Shown: one piece after another, positions 42,085 through 51,028 of the stretch | Position numbering within the stretch: the stretch's first letter is position 1 | How the letters are laid out: each line of letters opens with the position of its first letter | Assembly: GCA_039923855.1 (NCBI GenBank) | Contig: JBDTBW010000080.1 | Span: 1-64,000 of the forward strand | Source: 66-474 sp039923855 | GTDB lineage: Bacteria > Pseudomonadota > Gammaproteobacteria > Xanthomonadales > Rhodanobacteraceae | DNA length: 64,000 nucleotides | Reading direction: 5' to 3' | Translations under genes and position numbers: made by a program | Notes under the pieces: model-generated | What the model saw: the letters and a program-made list of their open reading frames with translations, nothing else | What the model was told of the DNA's origin: nothing | The model's database searches: none

Positions 42085-42678
42085 ATGACTTTGCACGAAT
42101 CGCATGCCGCGCGCGCCGGCTTCGCCACCATCGAGGCAAGCACGGAACACGACTGGCGGATCATTCTTTCCCAGTTCGCCCCTTATGCGAAGGCATTGCC
42201 GGATCGGATTCTCGCGCATTTGAAGCTGCTGGACGGCGACTTCGGCGGTTTCCCAGTGGATCGCCTGACGCATTCGCTGCAGACCGCGACGCGCGCGCAT
42301 CGCGATGGCCGCGACGAGGAATACGTGATCTGCGCTTTGCTGCACGACATCGGCGACACGCTGGGGAGTTACAACCACCCCGATATTGCGGCGGCGATCC
42401 TGAAACCGTTCGTATCCGAAGCCAATCACTGGATGGTGCTGCACCACGGAATCTTCCAGGGATATTTTTTCTTTCACCACATCGGCATGGATCGCGACAT
42501 GCGGGAAGCGTATCGCGAGCATCCCAATTTTTCGATGACGGAAGAATTCTGCGCGCGCTACGACGGCCCAGCTTTCGACAAAAAAGCCGAAACGCTGCCA
42601 TTGGAATTTTTCGAGCCGATGCTGCGCCGCGTGTTCGCGCAGCCGAAGCAGTCCATCTACCAGAGTGCGATGAAGTAG
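42085..42678 (+). CDS. HD-domain protein (predicted phosphohydrolase or PhnZ-like oxygenase)
   Basis: 197-residue cytoplasmic protein with an HD-superfamily metal site: His63 in LTHSLQTATRA, His87-Asp88 in CALLHDIGDTL, further His at 98, 115 and 120, and a later Asp in FCARYDGPAFDKK. The overall pattern also recalls the PhnZ/MIOX type of HD diiron oxygenase, but the Tyr/Glu pair that precedes the first His in PhnZ is not evident here. Either role is possible; the substrate is unknown. The closest upstream gene is the MFS transporter (82 bases). Confidence 0.75.
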   Translation: MTLHESHAARAGFATIEASTEHDWRIILSQFAPYAKALPDRILAHLKLLDGDFGGFPVDRLTHSLQTATRAHRDGRDEEYVICALLHDIGDTLGSYNHPDIAAAILKPFVSEANHWMVLHHGIFQGYFFFHHIGMDRDMREAYREHPNFSMTEEFCARYDGPAFDKKAETLPLEFFEPMLRRVFAQPKQSIYQSAMK

Positions 42679-42731
42679 CTGGTGGATCCATCGCGTCGGC
42701 ATCCCGGCGCGAGCGTGGGCGACGAGAGTGC

Positions 42732-43721
42732 TCAAAGCTCCATCAGATCGTGGCCGATGATCAGCCGACCCGTGAAGTGCGGTCTTACCGCGTCGTACCA
42801 GACCTGGTCCGGAATCGGCGGCGCGCCCGGCACGAAATGGTTCAGCACCAGTGTCTTGACGCCGGCTTTGGTCGCGATCTGCCCGACCTCCGACATCGGC
42901 GTGTGCGCGGCGAGCAAATGCGCGCGCAGGCGCGTCGCCTGCGATTCGTTTTTCACCACCGCATCGATCGCCTGCAGGTCGATGACCTCGTGCACCAGGA
43001 TGTCGGCGCCGCGCGCCAATTCGATCAGGTTTTCAGACGGCCGCGTGTCGCCGGAGAAAACGATCGATCGATCGGAGCAATCGAAGCGATACGCAAACGC
43101 CGGTGTCACCGGCGGGTGCTGCACCAGTGCCGCTGTAACCTTCACGTTGGCATCCTGCATCACCAAACCGGCATGGGTGATTTCGTGTGGCACGATCAAA
43201 GGCGCCAACGGCGGACGGCCCTCGTCGGTTTCGCGGATGTGGATATCGTAAGCATCCATTTCCAGAAACAACTCCGTCATGCGCGCAAGCGGCGGTGGGC
43301 CGTAGGTGTCAACGCGCGTGACGAGATCGGTTTCCCACGCGAGCAGCATGAGATTCCCGTAATCGGCGTTGTGATCGGAATGCTGGTGGGTGATGAACAC
43401 ATCGCGGATGGTGCCGAGATCCAAACCCGCCTTGACCATCTGCCGCGCCACGCCGTTGCCGCAATCAATCACGTAGATGTCGTCGCCGACCACGATCGCG
43501 TTGGCCGGCGCCGAGCGATCCACTTTCGGCGTCGGGCCGCCGGCGGTGCCAAGCAGGATCAGGCGCGAGCGTTTTGAGGGTGAAGATTGCGCGGCGGCAG
43601 CAATTGCGCGGAAGTTGCCCATTGCCATAGTCGCAAGCGACAGGCCCGCGGCTTGCAATAGGCGACGACGGTTCTGATTCGCGGGTGCAGTCTTGTCGCT
43701 TTCAAGGTATGGTCGGATCAC
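42732..43721 (-). CDS. Exported MBL-fold metallo-hydrolase
   Basis: Metallo-beta-lactamase-fold hydrolase of 329 residues from a GTG at 43721 (start uncertain). The N-terminus NRRRLLQAAGLSLATMAMG is a twin-arginine-like signal. The metal motif is FITHQHSDHNADYGNLM, with a later metal ligand in VFSGDTRPSENL and a final LNHFVPG. The overall layout is RNase Z/arylsulfatase-like. It converges with the HD-domain gene. Substrate unknown. Confidence 0.85.
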   Translation of the reverse strand: MIRPYLESDKTAPANQNRRRLLQAAGLSLATMAMGNFRAIAAAAQSSPSKRSRLILLGTAGGPTPKVDRSAPANAIVVGDDIYVIDCGNGVARQMVKAGLDLGTIRDVFITHQHSDHNADYGNLMLLAWETDLVTRVDTYGPPPLARMTELFLEMDAYDIHIRETDEGRPPLAPLIVPHEITHAGLVMQDANVKVTAALVQHPPVTPAFAYRFDCSDRSIVFSGDTRPSENLIELARGADILVHEVIDLQAIDAVVKNESQATRLRAHLLAAHTPMSEVGQIATKAGVKTLVLNHFVPGAPPIPDQVWYDAVRPHFTGRLIIGHDLMEL

Positions 43722-43749
43722 AGCGCGATCGCCGTAGCGGTGAACACCA

Positions 43750-44147
43750 ATGGCTGCAAAGATTATCAAGCATGCCGAGTTCGAAGACACCTATGATGAC
43801 CCGGATCATCCGATCTCAGCTTTGGACTTTGTCGATATTATGTCGTAAAGAAGCAAGGTGGTTCCGATCTGAAGATTATCGTTGCGTCACCGCTGAGGGC
43901 TGACGAACGCGCACAGCGCAGATTGCTTACCAAGATCGAAAATTATCTTGGATTCCTGGCTACGCAAGAATTCCGTGCAGAATCTGGGGTGCCAAATCCC
44001 GCGAATACTGCGATCGTTGTCCACCTGCACCCAGACTCAGACCCCGAAATACTAAGGTTGTTGGCGACGAAGGAAGAATGGATTCGCGCCAATGGTGCCA
44101 GCCTGCGCGTCGAATTTCTGACCCATGAGCAATGGAGGGCAGACTGA
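43750..44147 (+). pseudogene. Frameshifted small gene, DUF6572-like
   Basis: The ATG frame at 43750 reads ...DPDHPISALDFVDIMS and stops at 43846-43848. Shifting the frame near 43836-43850 continues coherently as YYVVKKQGGSDLKIIVASPL and then ADERAQRRLLTKIENYLGFL to a TGA at 44145-44147. The joined product (~132 residues) resembles small DUF6572-type proteins by its FVD...LLTKIENYL pattern. Either the gene is broken, or the sequence has a one-base error, or a downstream start (TTG at 43923) makes a short product. The DNA is less GC-rich than its neighbours. Confidence 0.6.
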
Positions 44148-44173
44148 AGAGGCAACACCTGCTCAGAGATTTT

Positions 44174-45835
44174 TCACGCCAACTTCTTGTATCGAATCCG
44201 GTGTGGTTGGGACGCTTCCTCACCCAGCCGCCGTTTCTTGTCTTCCTCGTATTCGTGGTAATTGCCGGCGAAGAACTCCACATGCGAATCGCCCTCGAAG
44301 GCGAGGATGTGCGTGGCGATCCGGTCCAGGAACCAGCGGTCATGCGAAATCACGAACGTGTTGCCGGGAAATTCCAGTAACGCATCCTCCAGCGCGCGAA
44401 GCGTTTCGATGTCGAGATCGTTGGAAGGCTCGTCCAGCAGCAGAACATTGCCGCCTTGCAATAAGGTCTTGGCCAGATGCAACCGGCCGCGCTCGCCGCC
44501 GGACAGCGAACCCACCATCTTCTGCTGATCGGAGCCCTTGAAGTTGAAGCGGCCGATGTAGGCGCGCGACTGGATCTCAATGCCGTTGATATTGAGGATA
44601 TCGGCGCCGCCGGAAACCTCCTGGAACACGTTGTGCTTGCCCTCGAGTTTTTCGCGGCTCTGATCGACGTAGGCAATCTGCACCGTCTGGCCCTTGACGA
44701 TCTCGCCCTGGTCCGGTTTTTCTGCGCCCGTGATCATCTTGAACAGCGTGGATTTGCCCGCGCCGTTGGGGCCGATGATGCCGACGATCGCGCCGGGCGG
44801 CACGGCAAAACTCAAATCGTCGATCAGCAGGCGATCGCCGAACGATTTGCTGACGCCCTTCAATTCGATCACCGAACTGCCGAGCCGCTCACCCGGGGGA
44901 ATGAAAATCTCGTTGGTCTCGTTGCGTTTCTGGTAATCGATCGACTGCAATTCCTCGATGCGCGCGAGGCGCGCCTTGCCTTTGCTGCGGCCGCCCTTGG
45001 CGTTGCTGCGCGCCCATTCCAGTTCGCGCGCGATTGCTTTCTGGCGCGATTTTTCGCCAGACTCTTCCTGCTTCAGGCGCTCGCTTTTCTGCTCCAGCCA
45101 CGATGAATAATTACCCTTCCACGGAATGCCGCGGCCGCGATCGAGTTCCAAAATCCACTCCGCTGCGTTGTCGAGGAAGTAGCGATCGTGCGTGACCGCG
45201 ACCACGGTGCCGGGAAAGTTCTGCAGAAAATGTTCCAGCCACTCGACCGATTCCGCATCGAGATGGTTGGTCGGCTCGTCCAGCAACAGCATGTCGGGCT
45301 TGGACAGCAGCAATCGGCATAACGCGACGCGGCGCTTCTCGCCGCCCGACAGGGTGGAAATCTTCGCGTCCCACGGCGGCAGACGCAGTGCATCGGCGGC
45401 CAGTTCCAGTTGCCGCTCGACCGTGTGCGCGTCGCCGGCCGCGAGAATATTTTCCAGGCGTTGTTGCTCGGCGGCGAGCTTGTCGAAATCCGCGCCTTCC
45501 TCGGCATAGGCCGCATAGACTTCGTCGAGCCTTTTCTGCGCGTCGAGGATTTCCGACAGCCCTTCCTCGACCGCTTCGCGTACGGTTTTGTTGGCGTCGA
45601 GTTGCGGCTCCTGCGCGAGATAGCCGATCTGGATATCCGCCTGCGGCCGCGCCTCTCCGTTGTATTCGGTATCCACGCCGGCCATGATCCGCAGCACGGT
45701 GGATTTGCCCGCGCCGTTCAAACCGAGCAAGCCGATCTTGGCGCCGGGGAAAAACGACAGCGAAATGTCCTTGATGATCTCGCGCTTGGGCGGGACGATC
45801 TTGGAGACGCCGATCATGGTGTAGATGTACTGCAT
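44174..45835 (-). CDS. ettA: ABC-F translation factor EttA (energy-dependent translational throttle)
   Basis: Ribosome-associated ABC-F ATPase of 553 residues with two ATP-binding cassettes: Walker A GLNGAGKST and GPNGAGKST, signatures LSGGEKRRVALCRLL and LSGGERGRLHLAKTL. An arm insertion and linker are rich in Arg/Lys (ELEWARSNAKGGRSKGKAR). The start MQYIYTMIGVSKIVPPKREI matches the EttA family. It has no membrane domain. It converges with the frameshifted gene at its 3' end. Confidence 0.95.
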   Translation of the reverse strand: MQYIYTMIGVSKIVPPKREIIKDISLSFFPGAKIGLLGLNGAGKSTVLRIMAGVDTEYNGEARPQADIQIGYLAQEPQLDANKTVREAVEEGLSEILDAQKRLDEVYAAYAEEGADFDKLAAEQQRLENILAAGDAHTVERQLELAADALRLPPWDAKISTLSGGEKRRVALCRLLLSKPDMLLLDEPTNHLDAESVEWLEHFLQNFPGTVVAVTHDRYFLDNAAEWILELDRGRGIPWKGNYSSWLEQKSERLKQEESGEKSRQKAIARELEWARSNAKGGRSKGKARLARIEELQSIDYQKRNETNEIFIPPGERLGSSVIELKGVSKSFGDRLLIDDLSFAVPPGAIVGIIGPNGAGKSTLFKMITGAEKPDQGEIVKGQTVQIAYVDQSREKLEGKHNVFQEVSGGADILNINGIEIQSRAYIGRFNFKGSDQQKMVGSLSGGERGRLHLAKTLLQGGNVLLLDEPSNDLDIETLRALEDALLEFPGNTFVISHDRWFLDRIATHILAFEGDSHVEFFAGNYHEYEEDKKRRLGEEASQPHRIRYKKLA

Positions 45836-45851
45836 TGCAAACGTTCCTGTC

Positions 45852-45940
45852 TGTCATTCCGGCTGAGTCCGGAATCCACTGATTTTTCTTCTCCCGCTTG
45901 CGGGAGAAGGTGGCCGAAGGCCGGATGAGGGTGTCGCGCA
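45852..45940. repeat. Palindromic repeat pair upstream of ettA
   Basis: TGTCATTCCGGCTGAGTCCG followed by GAATCCA looks like a half copy of family A. Next to it, CTCCCGCTTGCGGGAG and GGTGGCCGAAGGCCGGATGA match the style of the repeat at 4031-4078. Both lie in the 232-base gap between the divergent ettA and glyA starts, alongside their promoters. Confidence 0.65.
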
Positions 45941-46067
45941 CGAAGTGCGCTGCTCGGGTCGAACCGCGCATTATCGCGGCTCGTGACCCCGTGCGCCAGC
46001 GCACGGCGGAAACCCGCGGAAACCGCTACCATTTCTGCCTTGTCCGGGCTTGGCTACGAGGTTTGCG

Positions 46068-47336
46068 ATGTATTCCCACCAGATGCGGATCGCCGGTTAC
46101 GACGATGAACTCGCTCGCGCGATCATGGAAGAGGGCCAGCGCCAGGAAGATCACGTCGAGCTGATCGCCTCGGAGAATTACGCCAGCCCGCGTGTGCTGG
46201 AGGCGCAGGGTTCCAAGCTCACCAACAAGTATGCGGAAGGCTATCCCGGCAGGCGCTATTACGGTGGCTGCGAATATGTGGATGTTGCCGAGAAGCTCGC
46301 GATCGAACGCGCCAAGCAATTGTTCGATTGCGATTACGCCAACGTGCAGCCGCATTCCGGTTCGCAGGCCAATCAAGCCGTGTATCTCGCGCTGCTCAAT
46401 CCGGGCGACACGATTCTGGGCATGAGCCTCGCGCATGGCGGGCATCTCACCCACGGCGCCAAGGTCAATATCTCCGGCAAGTTGTTCAACGCCGTGCAGT
46501 ACGGCGTGAACGAGCACGGCCTGATCGATTACGACGCGATCGAAAAGCTCGCGCTCGAACACAAACCCAAAATGATCGTCGCGGGTTTCAGCGCGTATTC
46601 GCAGGTGATGGACTGGGCGCGCTTTCGCGCGATCGCCGACAAGATCGGCGCGGATCTGTTCGTGGACATGGCGCACGTCGCGGGCCTCATCGCCGCCGGC
46701 GTGTATCCGAGCCCGCTGCCGCACGCGCACGTGGTCACCTCGACCACGCACAAGACCTTGCGCGGCCCGCGCGGCGGTTTGATCGTCGCGAAGAAATCGG
46801 CAATGGGTGAGCAGGCCGAGGAGATCGAGAAGAAATTGCAGTCGATCGTGTTTCCCGGCATCCAGGGCGGCCCGCTGATGCACGTGATTGCGGCCAAGGC
46901 TGTCGCGTTCAAGGAAGCGCTGGAGTCGGAGTTCAAGGAATATCAAAAGCAGGTGGTCAAGAACGCCAAAGCGATGGCTGGACGAATGATGGAGCGCGGG
47001 TACAAGATCGTGTCAGGCGGCACGCAGAACCATCTGTTTCTGGTGGACCTGATCGGCAAGCCGCTCACCGGAAAAGATGCGGAAGCCGCGCTCGGCAAGG
47101 CGCACATCACGGTTAACAAGAACGCGGTGCCCAACGACCCGCAAAAACCGTTCGTCACTTCCGGACTGCGCATCGGCACGCCGGCGGTCACCACGCGCGG
47201 TTACCAGGAAGCCGATTGCAGCGAACTCGCAGGCTGGATCTGCGATGTGCTGGATGCGCCGAAGGACGAAGCCGTGATCGCCAATGTACGCGATCTGGTC
47301 AATGCGCAGTGCGCGCGGTACCCCGTCTATGCGTGA
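46068..47336 (+). CDS. glyA: Serine hydroxymethyltransferase
   Basis: PLP enzyme interconverting serine and glycine with tetrahydrofolate; 422 residues from the ATG at 46068. The catalytic Lys is in VVTSTTHKTLRGPRGGLI. Other signatures are EEGQRQEDHVELIASENYAS, YPGRRYYGGCEYVDVAE and FVTSGLRIGTPAVTTRG. A TTG 6 codons upstream is not favoured. It leads a cluster (glyA-nrdR-ribD) common in Gammaproteobacteria. Confidence 0.97.
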   Translation: MYSHQMRIAGYDDELARAIMEEGQRQEDHVELIASENYASPRVLEAQGSKLTNKYAEGYPGRRYYGGCEYVDVAEKLAIERAKQLFDCDYANVQPHSGSQANQAVYLALLNPGDTILGMSLAHGGHLTHGAKVNISGKLFNAVQYGVNEHGLIDYDAIEKLALEHKPKMIVAGFSAYSQVMDWARFRAIADKIGADLFVDMAHVAGLIAAGVYPSPLPHAHVVTSTTHKTLRGPRGGLIVAKKSAMGEQAEEIEKKLQSIVFPGIQGGPLMHVIAAKAVAFKEALESEFKEYQKQVVKNAKAMAGRMMERGYKIVSGGTQNHLFLVDLIGKPLTGKDAEAALGKAHITVNKNAVPNDPQKPFVTSGLRIGTPAVTTRGYQEADCSELAGWICDVLDAPKDEAVIANVRDLVNAQCARYPVYA

Positions 47337-47467
47337 CAATCAACTTTATGCGACAGGCGAAGCGCCCGCAAGGCGCGAGCCGGTGAGCGAACCGCAGTTG
47401 ACTCGAGTGTCAATGAGGATTCGCGAACTGGCGATTAACGCAGCGTGCGCGAGCGAGCCAGACAAAA

Positions 47468-48004
47468 ATGCACTGCCCTTTCTGCCAACACACTGACACC
47501 CGCGTGATCGACTCGCGCGTTTCAGACGACGGCGCGACGATCCGCCGCCGCCGCGAGTGTGTAGCCTGCGGCGAGCGTTTCTCCACGCAAGAAAATGTCG
47601 AACTGAAATTGCCGGTGATCATCAAGGGCGATGGCCGGCGCGAAGCGTTCGACGCCCGAAAATTACGCATCGGCTTCGACCGCGCGTTGCACAAGCGACC
47701 TGTGGCCGAGGAACAGATCGAGGCGGCAGTGCGCGCAGTGGTGCACCAGTTGCGGATGACCACCGAGCGCGAGTTGGACTCGCGCCGAGTCGGCGAATTC
47801 GTGATGGAGGAATTACGCAAACTCGATCACGTCGGTTACGTGCGCTACGCCTCGGTGTATCGCTCGTTCGAGGATGTCGCCGATTTCCGCGAGGAACTGG
47901 ATCGGCTGGAACGCGATCTGCCCGGTGAAGGCCAGTTGCCATTGCTCGGCGGTGGCGAAGTCGTCCGCTTCGACAAGCACGCCGACAAGAACAAGAAGCG
48001 TTGA
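47468..48004 (+). CDS. nrdR: Transcriptional repressor NrdR
   Basis: Repressor of ribonucleotide reductase genes, 178 residues. An N-terminal zinc ribbon has CPFC at residues 3-6 and CVACGERF near residue 31. An ATP-cone domain follows (KLPVIIKGDGRREAFDARKL, DHVGYVRYASVYRSFEDV). It senses (d)ATP in known relatives. The stop overlaps the ribD ATG (TGATG). The C-terminal tail beyond residue ~155 is longer than in E. coli. Confidence 0.95.
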   Translation: MHCPFCQHTDTRVIDSRVSDDGATIRRRRECVACGERFSTQENVELKLPVIIKGDGRREAFDARKLRIGFDRALHKRPVAEEQIEAAVRAVVHQLRMTTERELDSRRVGEFVMEELRKLDHVGYVRYASVYRSFEDVADFREELDRLERDLPGEGQLPLLGGGEVVRFDKHADKNKKR

Positions 48005-49140
48005 TGGCCGCTTCGTCGCGTCCAACTTTCTCGGCCATCGATCACGCGATGATGGTGCGTGCGCTGCGCTTGGCCGAGCGCGGACTCACCACCACCCTAC
48101 CCAATCCGCGCGTCGGTTGCGTGATCGCGCATGGCGAGGGAATTGTCGGCGAAGGTTGGCATCAACGCGCGGGCGAACCGCACGCGGAAGTCTTCGCGCT
48201 GCGCGAAGCGGCTGAACGCGCACGTGGCGCGACGGCGTACGTCACGTTGGAACCCTGCGCGCATTTCGGCCGTACGCCGCCGTGCGCGGACGCGCTGGTC
48301 GAAGCGGGCATCGCGCGCGTGGTCGCAGCATGCGAAGACCCCAATCCGAAAACCGCAGGTTCCGGCCTGCGACGCCTGCGTGAAGCCGGCATCGCGGTTG
48401 AAAGCGGGCTACTGGATGAGGCCGCGCGCGAATTGAATCGCGGATTCTTTTCTCGCTTCGAAAGCGCCCGGCCGTGGGTGCGCGTGAAACTGGCAATGAG
48501 CCTGGATGGACGTACCGCGCTCAGCGATGGCGAATCAAAGTGGATCACGGGTGACGCCGCGCGCGCCGACGTGCAGCGCTGGCGCGCGCGCAGTTCGGTG
48601 ATCCTGACCGGTGCCGGCACCGCGCGCGCGGATAATCCGCGGTTGACGGTGCGATTGCCGGGTGGCGTAGCGTTCGTTCCGCCACTCCGCGTGATACTGG
48701 ACGCGCGCCTCGATGCGCTGCACGCCGAAGCGAACCTGCTCGACGGCAGTGCGCCGACGTTGGTGCTGCATGCGCCGGACGCAGCGCCCCGCGATGAGCG
48801 TTATGCGCACGCGGAACTCGTCGCCGTGCCGGTGACCGCGAAGGAAAGCAGGCTCGATCTCGCGGCGATATCGAGTGTGCTGGCGCAACGCGAGGTCAAC
48901 GAACTGCAGGTGGAAGCCGGACCGGTTCTGTGCGGCGCGTTGTTCGCGCAAGGGCTGGTCGACGAGTTGTTGTTGTATGTTGCGCCGGTATTGTTGGGCG
49001 ACACGGCACGGCCGTTGTTGAATCTTCCGGCGTTGACCGATATGCAGGCGCGTTGGCGATTGCGCGTGGTCGATCAGCGCCAAGTCGGCGAAGATTGGCG
49101 GTTGCTATTGCGGGCTGCCAGCTATTGCGATCATCCATGA
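48004..49140 (+). CDS. ribD: Bifunctional riboflavin biosynthesis deaminase/reductase RibD
   Basis: Two-domain enzyme of 378 residues. The N-terminal deaminase has zinc motifs HAEVFALREA and PCAHFGRTPPCADAL, after PNPRVGCVIAHG. The C-terminal NADPH-dependent reductase starts near residue 148 (VRVKLAMSLDGRTALSDGES) and contains SVILTGAGTARADNPRL. It converts the GTP-cyclohydrolase product to the ribityl-amino-pyrimidine. The ATG at 48004 overlaps the nrdR stop. Confidence 0.95.
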   Translation: MAASSRPTFSAIDHAMMVRALRLAERGLTTTLPNPRVGCVIAHGEGIVGEGWHQRAGEPHAEVFALREAAERARGATAYVTLEPCAHFGRTPPCADALVEAGIARVVAACEDPNPKTAGSGLRRLREAGIAVESGLLDEAARELNRGFFSRFESARPWVRVKLAMSLDGRTALSDGESKWITGDAARADVQRWRARSSVILTGAGTARADNPRLTVRLPGGVAFVPPLRVILDARLDALHAEANLLDGSAPTLVLHAPDAAPRDERYAHAELVAVPVTAKESRLDLAAISSVLAQREVNELQVEAGPVLCGALFAQGLVDELLLYVAPVLLGDTARPLLNLPALTDMQARWRLRVVDQRQVGEDWRLLLRAASYCDHP

Positions 49141-49179
49141 TCGCGAAGATCTAAAAGCAGCCATCCTTGGCTGCACTCT
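49140..49179 (+). repeat. Dispersed repeat family C, short copy between ribD and ribE
   Basis: TCGCGAAGATCTAAAAGCAG followed by CCATCCTTGGCTGCACTC aligns along its length with 53975-54012 inside the uracil-DNA glycosylase gene and with the complement at 58726-58765. It includes the stem GCAGCC-ATCCTT-GGCTGC. It begins at the ribD stop codon and ends ~17 bases before the ribE start. Confidence 0.7.
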
Positions 49180-49196
49180 AGACAAAGGCAGGGTTG

Positions 49197-49856
49197 ATGT
49201 TCACCGGCATCATTCAAGGCACCGGCCGCATCGCACGCCGCGAACCGCGCGGCGGCGATCTGCGTCTTTTAGTTGAGACGCGGCACTTGGATTTGGACGA
49301 CGTGGCGACCGGCGACAGCATCGCGGTGTCCGGGGTGTGCCTGACCGTGGTCGAACGCAACGACGCGAACTTCGCCGCCGATGTGTCCAACGAAACGCTG
49401 TCGTTGACCACGCTCGGCGCATTGCGTGCGGGCGGCGCGGTGAACCTCGAAAAGGCGTTGCGGCTATCGGATCGGCTTGGCGGACATCTGGTTTCTGGTC
49501 ACGTGGACGGCGTTGGCCACATCGTCGCAATCGAATCGGATGCACGCTCGCAGCGTTGGAGCATCGAAGCGCCAGTGGAACTTGCACGCTACATCGCCCC
49601 CAAGGGCTCGATTTGCGTCGATGGCGTCAGCCTTACGGTCAACGACGTCGAAGGCACGCGTTTTTTCGTCAACCTTGTTCCGCATACTATGGAAGTCACA
49701 ACGTTCTCGCAACGCTTGGCAGGCGATGCGGTCAACCTGGAAGTCGATATGATGGCGCGCTACCTGGAGCGACTCTGGGCGATATCCTCCCACCCACCCC
49801 CTCCCCCAGCGAGGGAGGGGGGATCGCGCGCAGCGCGATCGGGAGGGGGCGAATGA
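49197..49856 (+). CDS. ribE: Riboflavin synthase alpha chain with repeat-encoded tail
   Basis: Catalyses dismutation of two lumazines to riboflavin. It has 219 residues from the ATG at 49197 with two lumazine-binding barrels: MFTGIIQGTGRI with GVCLTV, and the second with GHVDGVGHI and GVSLTVNDVEGTRFF. The normal protein ends near MMARYLERL. Here it continues through WAISSHPPPPPAREGGSRAA to RSGGGE, encoded by a CCTCCC/GGGAGG palindromic repeat. The stop overlaps the ribBA ATG (ATGA). Confidence 0.94.
   Translation: MFTGIIQGTGRIARREPRGGDLRLLVETRHLDLDDVATGDSIAVSGVCLTVVERNDANFAADVSNETLSLTTLGALRAGGAVNLEKALRLSDRLGGHLVSGHVDGVGHIVAIESDARSQRWSIEAPVELARYIAPKGSICVDGVSLTVNDVEGTRFFVNLVPHTMEVTTFSQRLAGDAVNLEVDMMARYLERLWAISSHPPPPPAREGGSRAARSGGGE
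49789..49850 (+). repeat. Dispersed C/G-rich palindromic repeat (family B) forming the RibE tail
   Basis: CCCACCCCCTCCCCCAGCGA with GGGAGGGGGG, then a second stem ATCGCGC-GCAG-CGCGAT and GGGAGGGGG. The style matches the units in purL (7440-7612). The last GGGAGGGGG lies just upstream of the ribBA ATG at 49853 and can serve as its ribosome-binding site. Confidence 0.8.
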
Positions 49857-50965
49857 GTTTTGATCCCATCCCAGCACTCCTCGAAGAATTGCGCGCCGGC
49901 CGCATGGTGGTGATCCTCGACGATGAGGATCGCGAGAACGAGGGCGATCTCATCATGATCGCGGAGAAGGTGCGCGCGCAGGACGTCAATTTCATGGCGC
50001 GCGAGGCGCGCGGCTTAATCTGTCTTGCGCTGACCGAGCAGCGTTGCCGTCAGCTTGGATTGCGGCCGATGGTGCGCGACAACACCTCGCCGCTGCATAC
50101 CAATTTCACCGTCTCGATCGAGGCCGCGCACGGCGTCACCACCGGCATTTCCGCGCACGATCGCGCGCGCACGATTCAATGCGCGGTCGCGCCCGCTGCC
50201 AAGCCCGCCGATCTCACCCAACCGGGGCACGTGTTTCCGCTGATGGCGCAGCCGGGCGGCGTGTTGTCGCGCGCGGGCCACACCGAAGCGGCGTGCGACC
50301 TCGCCGCGCTCGCCGGATGCGAGCCGGCCGGCGTGCTGGTCGAGGTGCTGCACGAGGACGGCTCGATGGCGCGGCGCCCGGAACTCGAGGCGTTCGCGAA
50401 GAAGCATGGTTTAAAAATCGGCAGCATTGCCGAACTGATCCACCATCGACTGCAAACCGAAAAGACCATCGAGCGTGTGCACGAAGCGCAAGCGCAGACC
50501 GAATTCGGCGCCTTCCGCCTGATTGCGTGGCGCGACAAACTCCGGCACGAACTGCATTTCGCGCTGGTGCGCGGACGTATCGACGATGGCGCGCCGGTGC
50601 TGGCGCGCGTGCATGTGCGTAACACGCTATCCGACGTTTTGCATCTGCAACGCGACGACTTGGGCCAGACCATGACCGCGGCATTGCGGCGGATCGCTGC
50701 GGAGGATCGCGGCGTGGTGGTGGTGCTGGCTGCGGACGAGGACGCCGACGCTTTGTTGGGCCGCTTGACGCAAATGCCGGCATCGGTGAACGCCGCGTCG
50801 TCGAAACCCGATGCCACGCAGCGGGAATGGCGGCAGCTCGGCCTCGGCGCGCAAATTCTGGCCGATCTTGGGGCGCGCCGTCTGCGCGTGCTCGGCACGC
50901 CGCGCAAACTGGTGGGGTTGTCCGGATTCGGATTGGAAGTGGTGGAATACGTCGAGGAAAATTGA
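49853..50965 (+). CDS. ribBA: 3,4-dihydroxy-2-butanone-4-phosphate synthase with degenerate GTP cyclohydrolase II domain
   Basis: 370 residues. The N-terminal RibB domain (residues 1-200) is complete: DDEDRENEGDLIMIAEKV, FMAREARGLICLAL, GHVFPLMAQPGG and AGHTEAACDLAALAG. The C-terminal part aligns in order with RibA (ERVHEAQAQTEFGAFRLIAW, GQTMTAALRRIA, LGAQILADLGARRLRVLG). It lacks the zinc-binding Cys block (CLTGDVFGSLRCDC type), having VRNTLSDVLHLQRDDLG instead, so cyclohydrolase activity is doubtful. A separate RibA must then exist elsewhere. Confidence 0.92.
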   Translation: MSFDPIPALLEELRAGRMVVILDDEDRENEGDLIMIAEKVRAQDVNFMAREARGLICLALTEQRCRQLGLRPMVRDNTSPLHTNFTVSIEAAHGVTTGISAHDRARTIQCAVAPAAKPADLTQPGHVFPLMAQPGGVLSRAGHTEAACDLAALAGCEPAGVLVEVLHEDGSMARRPELEAFAKKHGLKIGSIAELIHHRLQTEKTIERVHEAQAQTEFGAFRLIAWRDKLRHELHFALVRGRIDDGAPVLARVHVRNTLSDVLHLQRDDLGQTMTAALRRIAAEDRGVVVVLAADEDADALLGRLTQMPASVNAASSKPDATQREWRQLGLGAQILADLGARRLRVLGTPRKLVGLSGFGLEVVEYVEEN

Positions 50966-51028
50966 CGACATTGCTGCCGCAGTGCATTGCGCTGCTACGC
51001 TTTATCGCCCCTTACACGATTTGCAAGC

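Noticed and set aside
49141..49196. FMN riboswitch before ribE
   Set aside because: The 56-base gap is too short for an RFN element and is mostly a copy of repeat family C.
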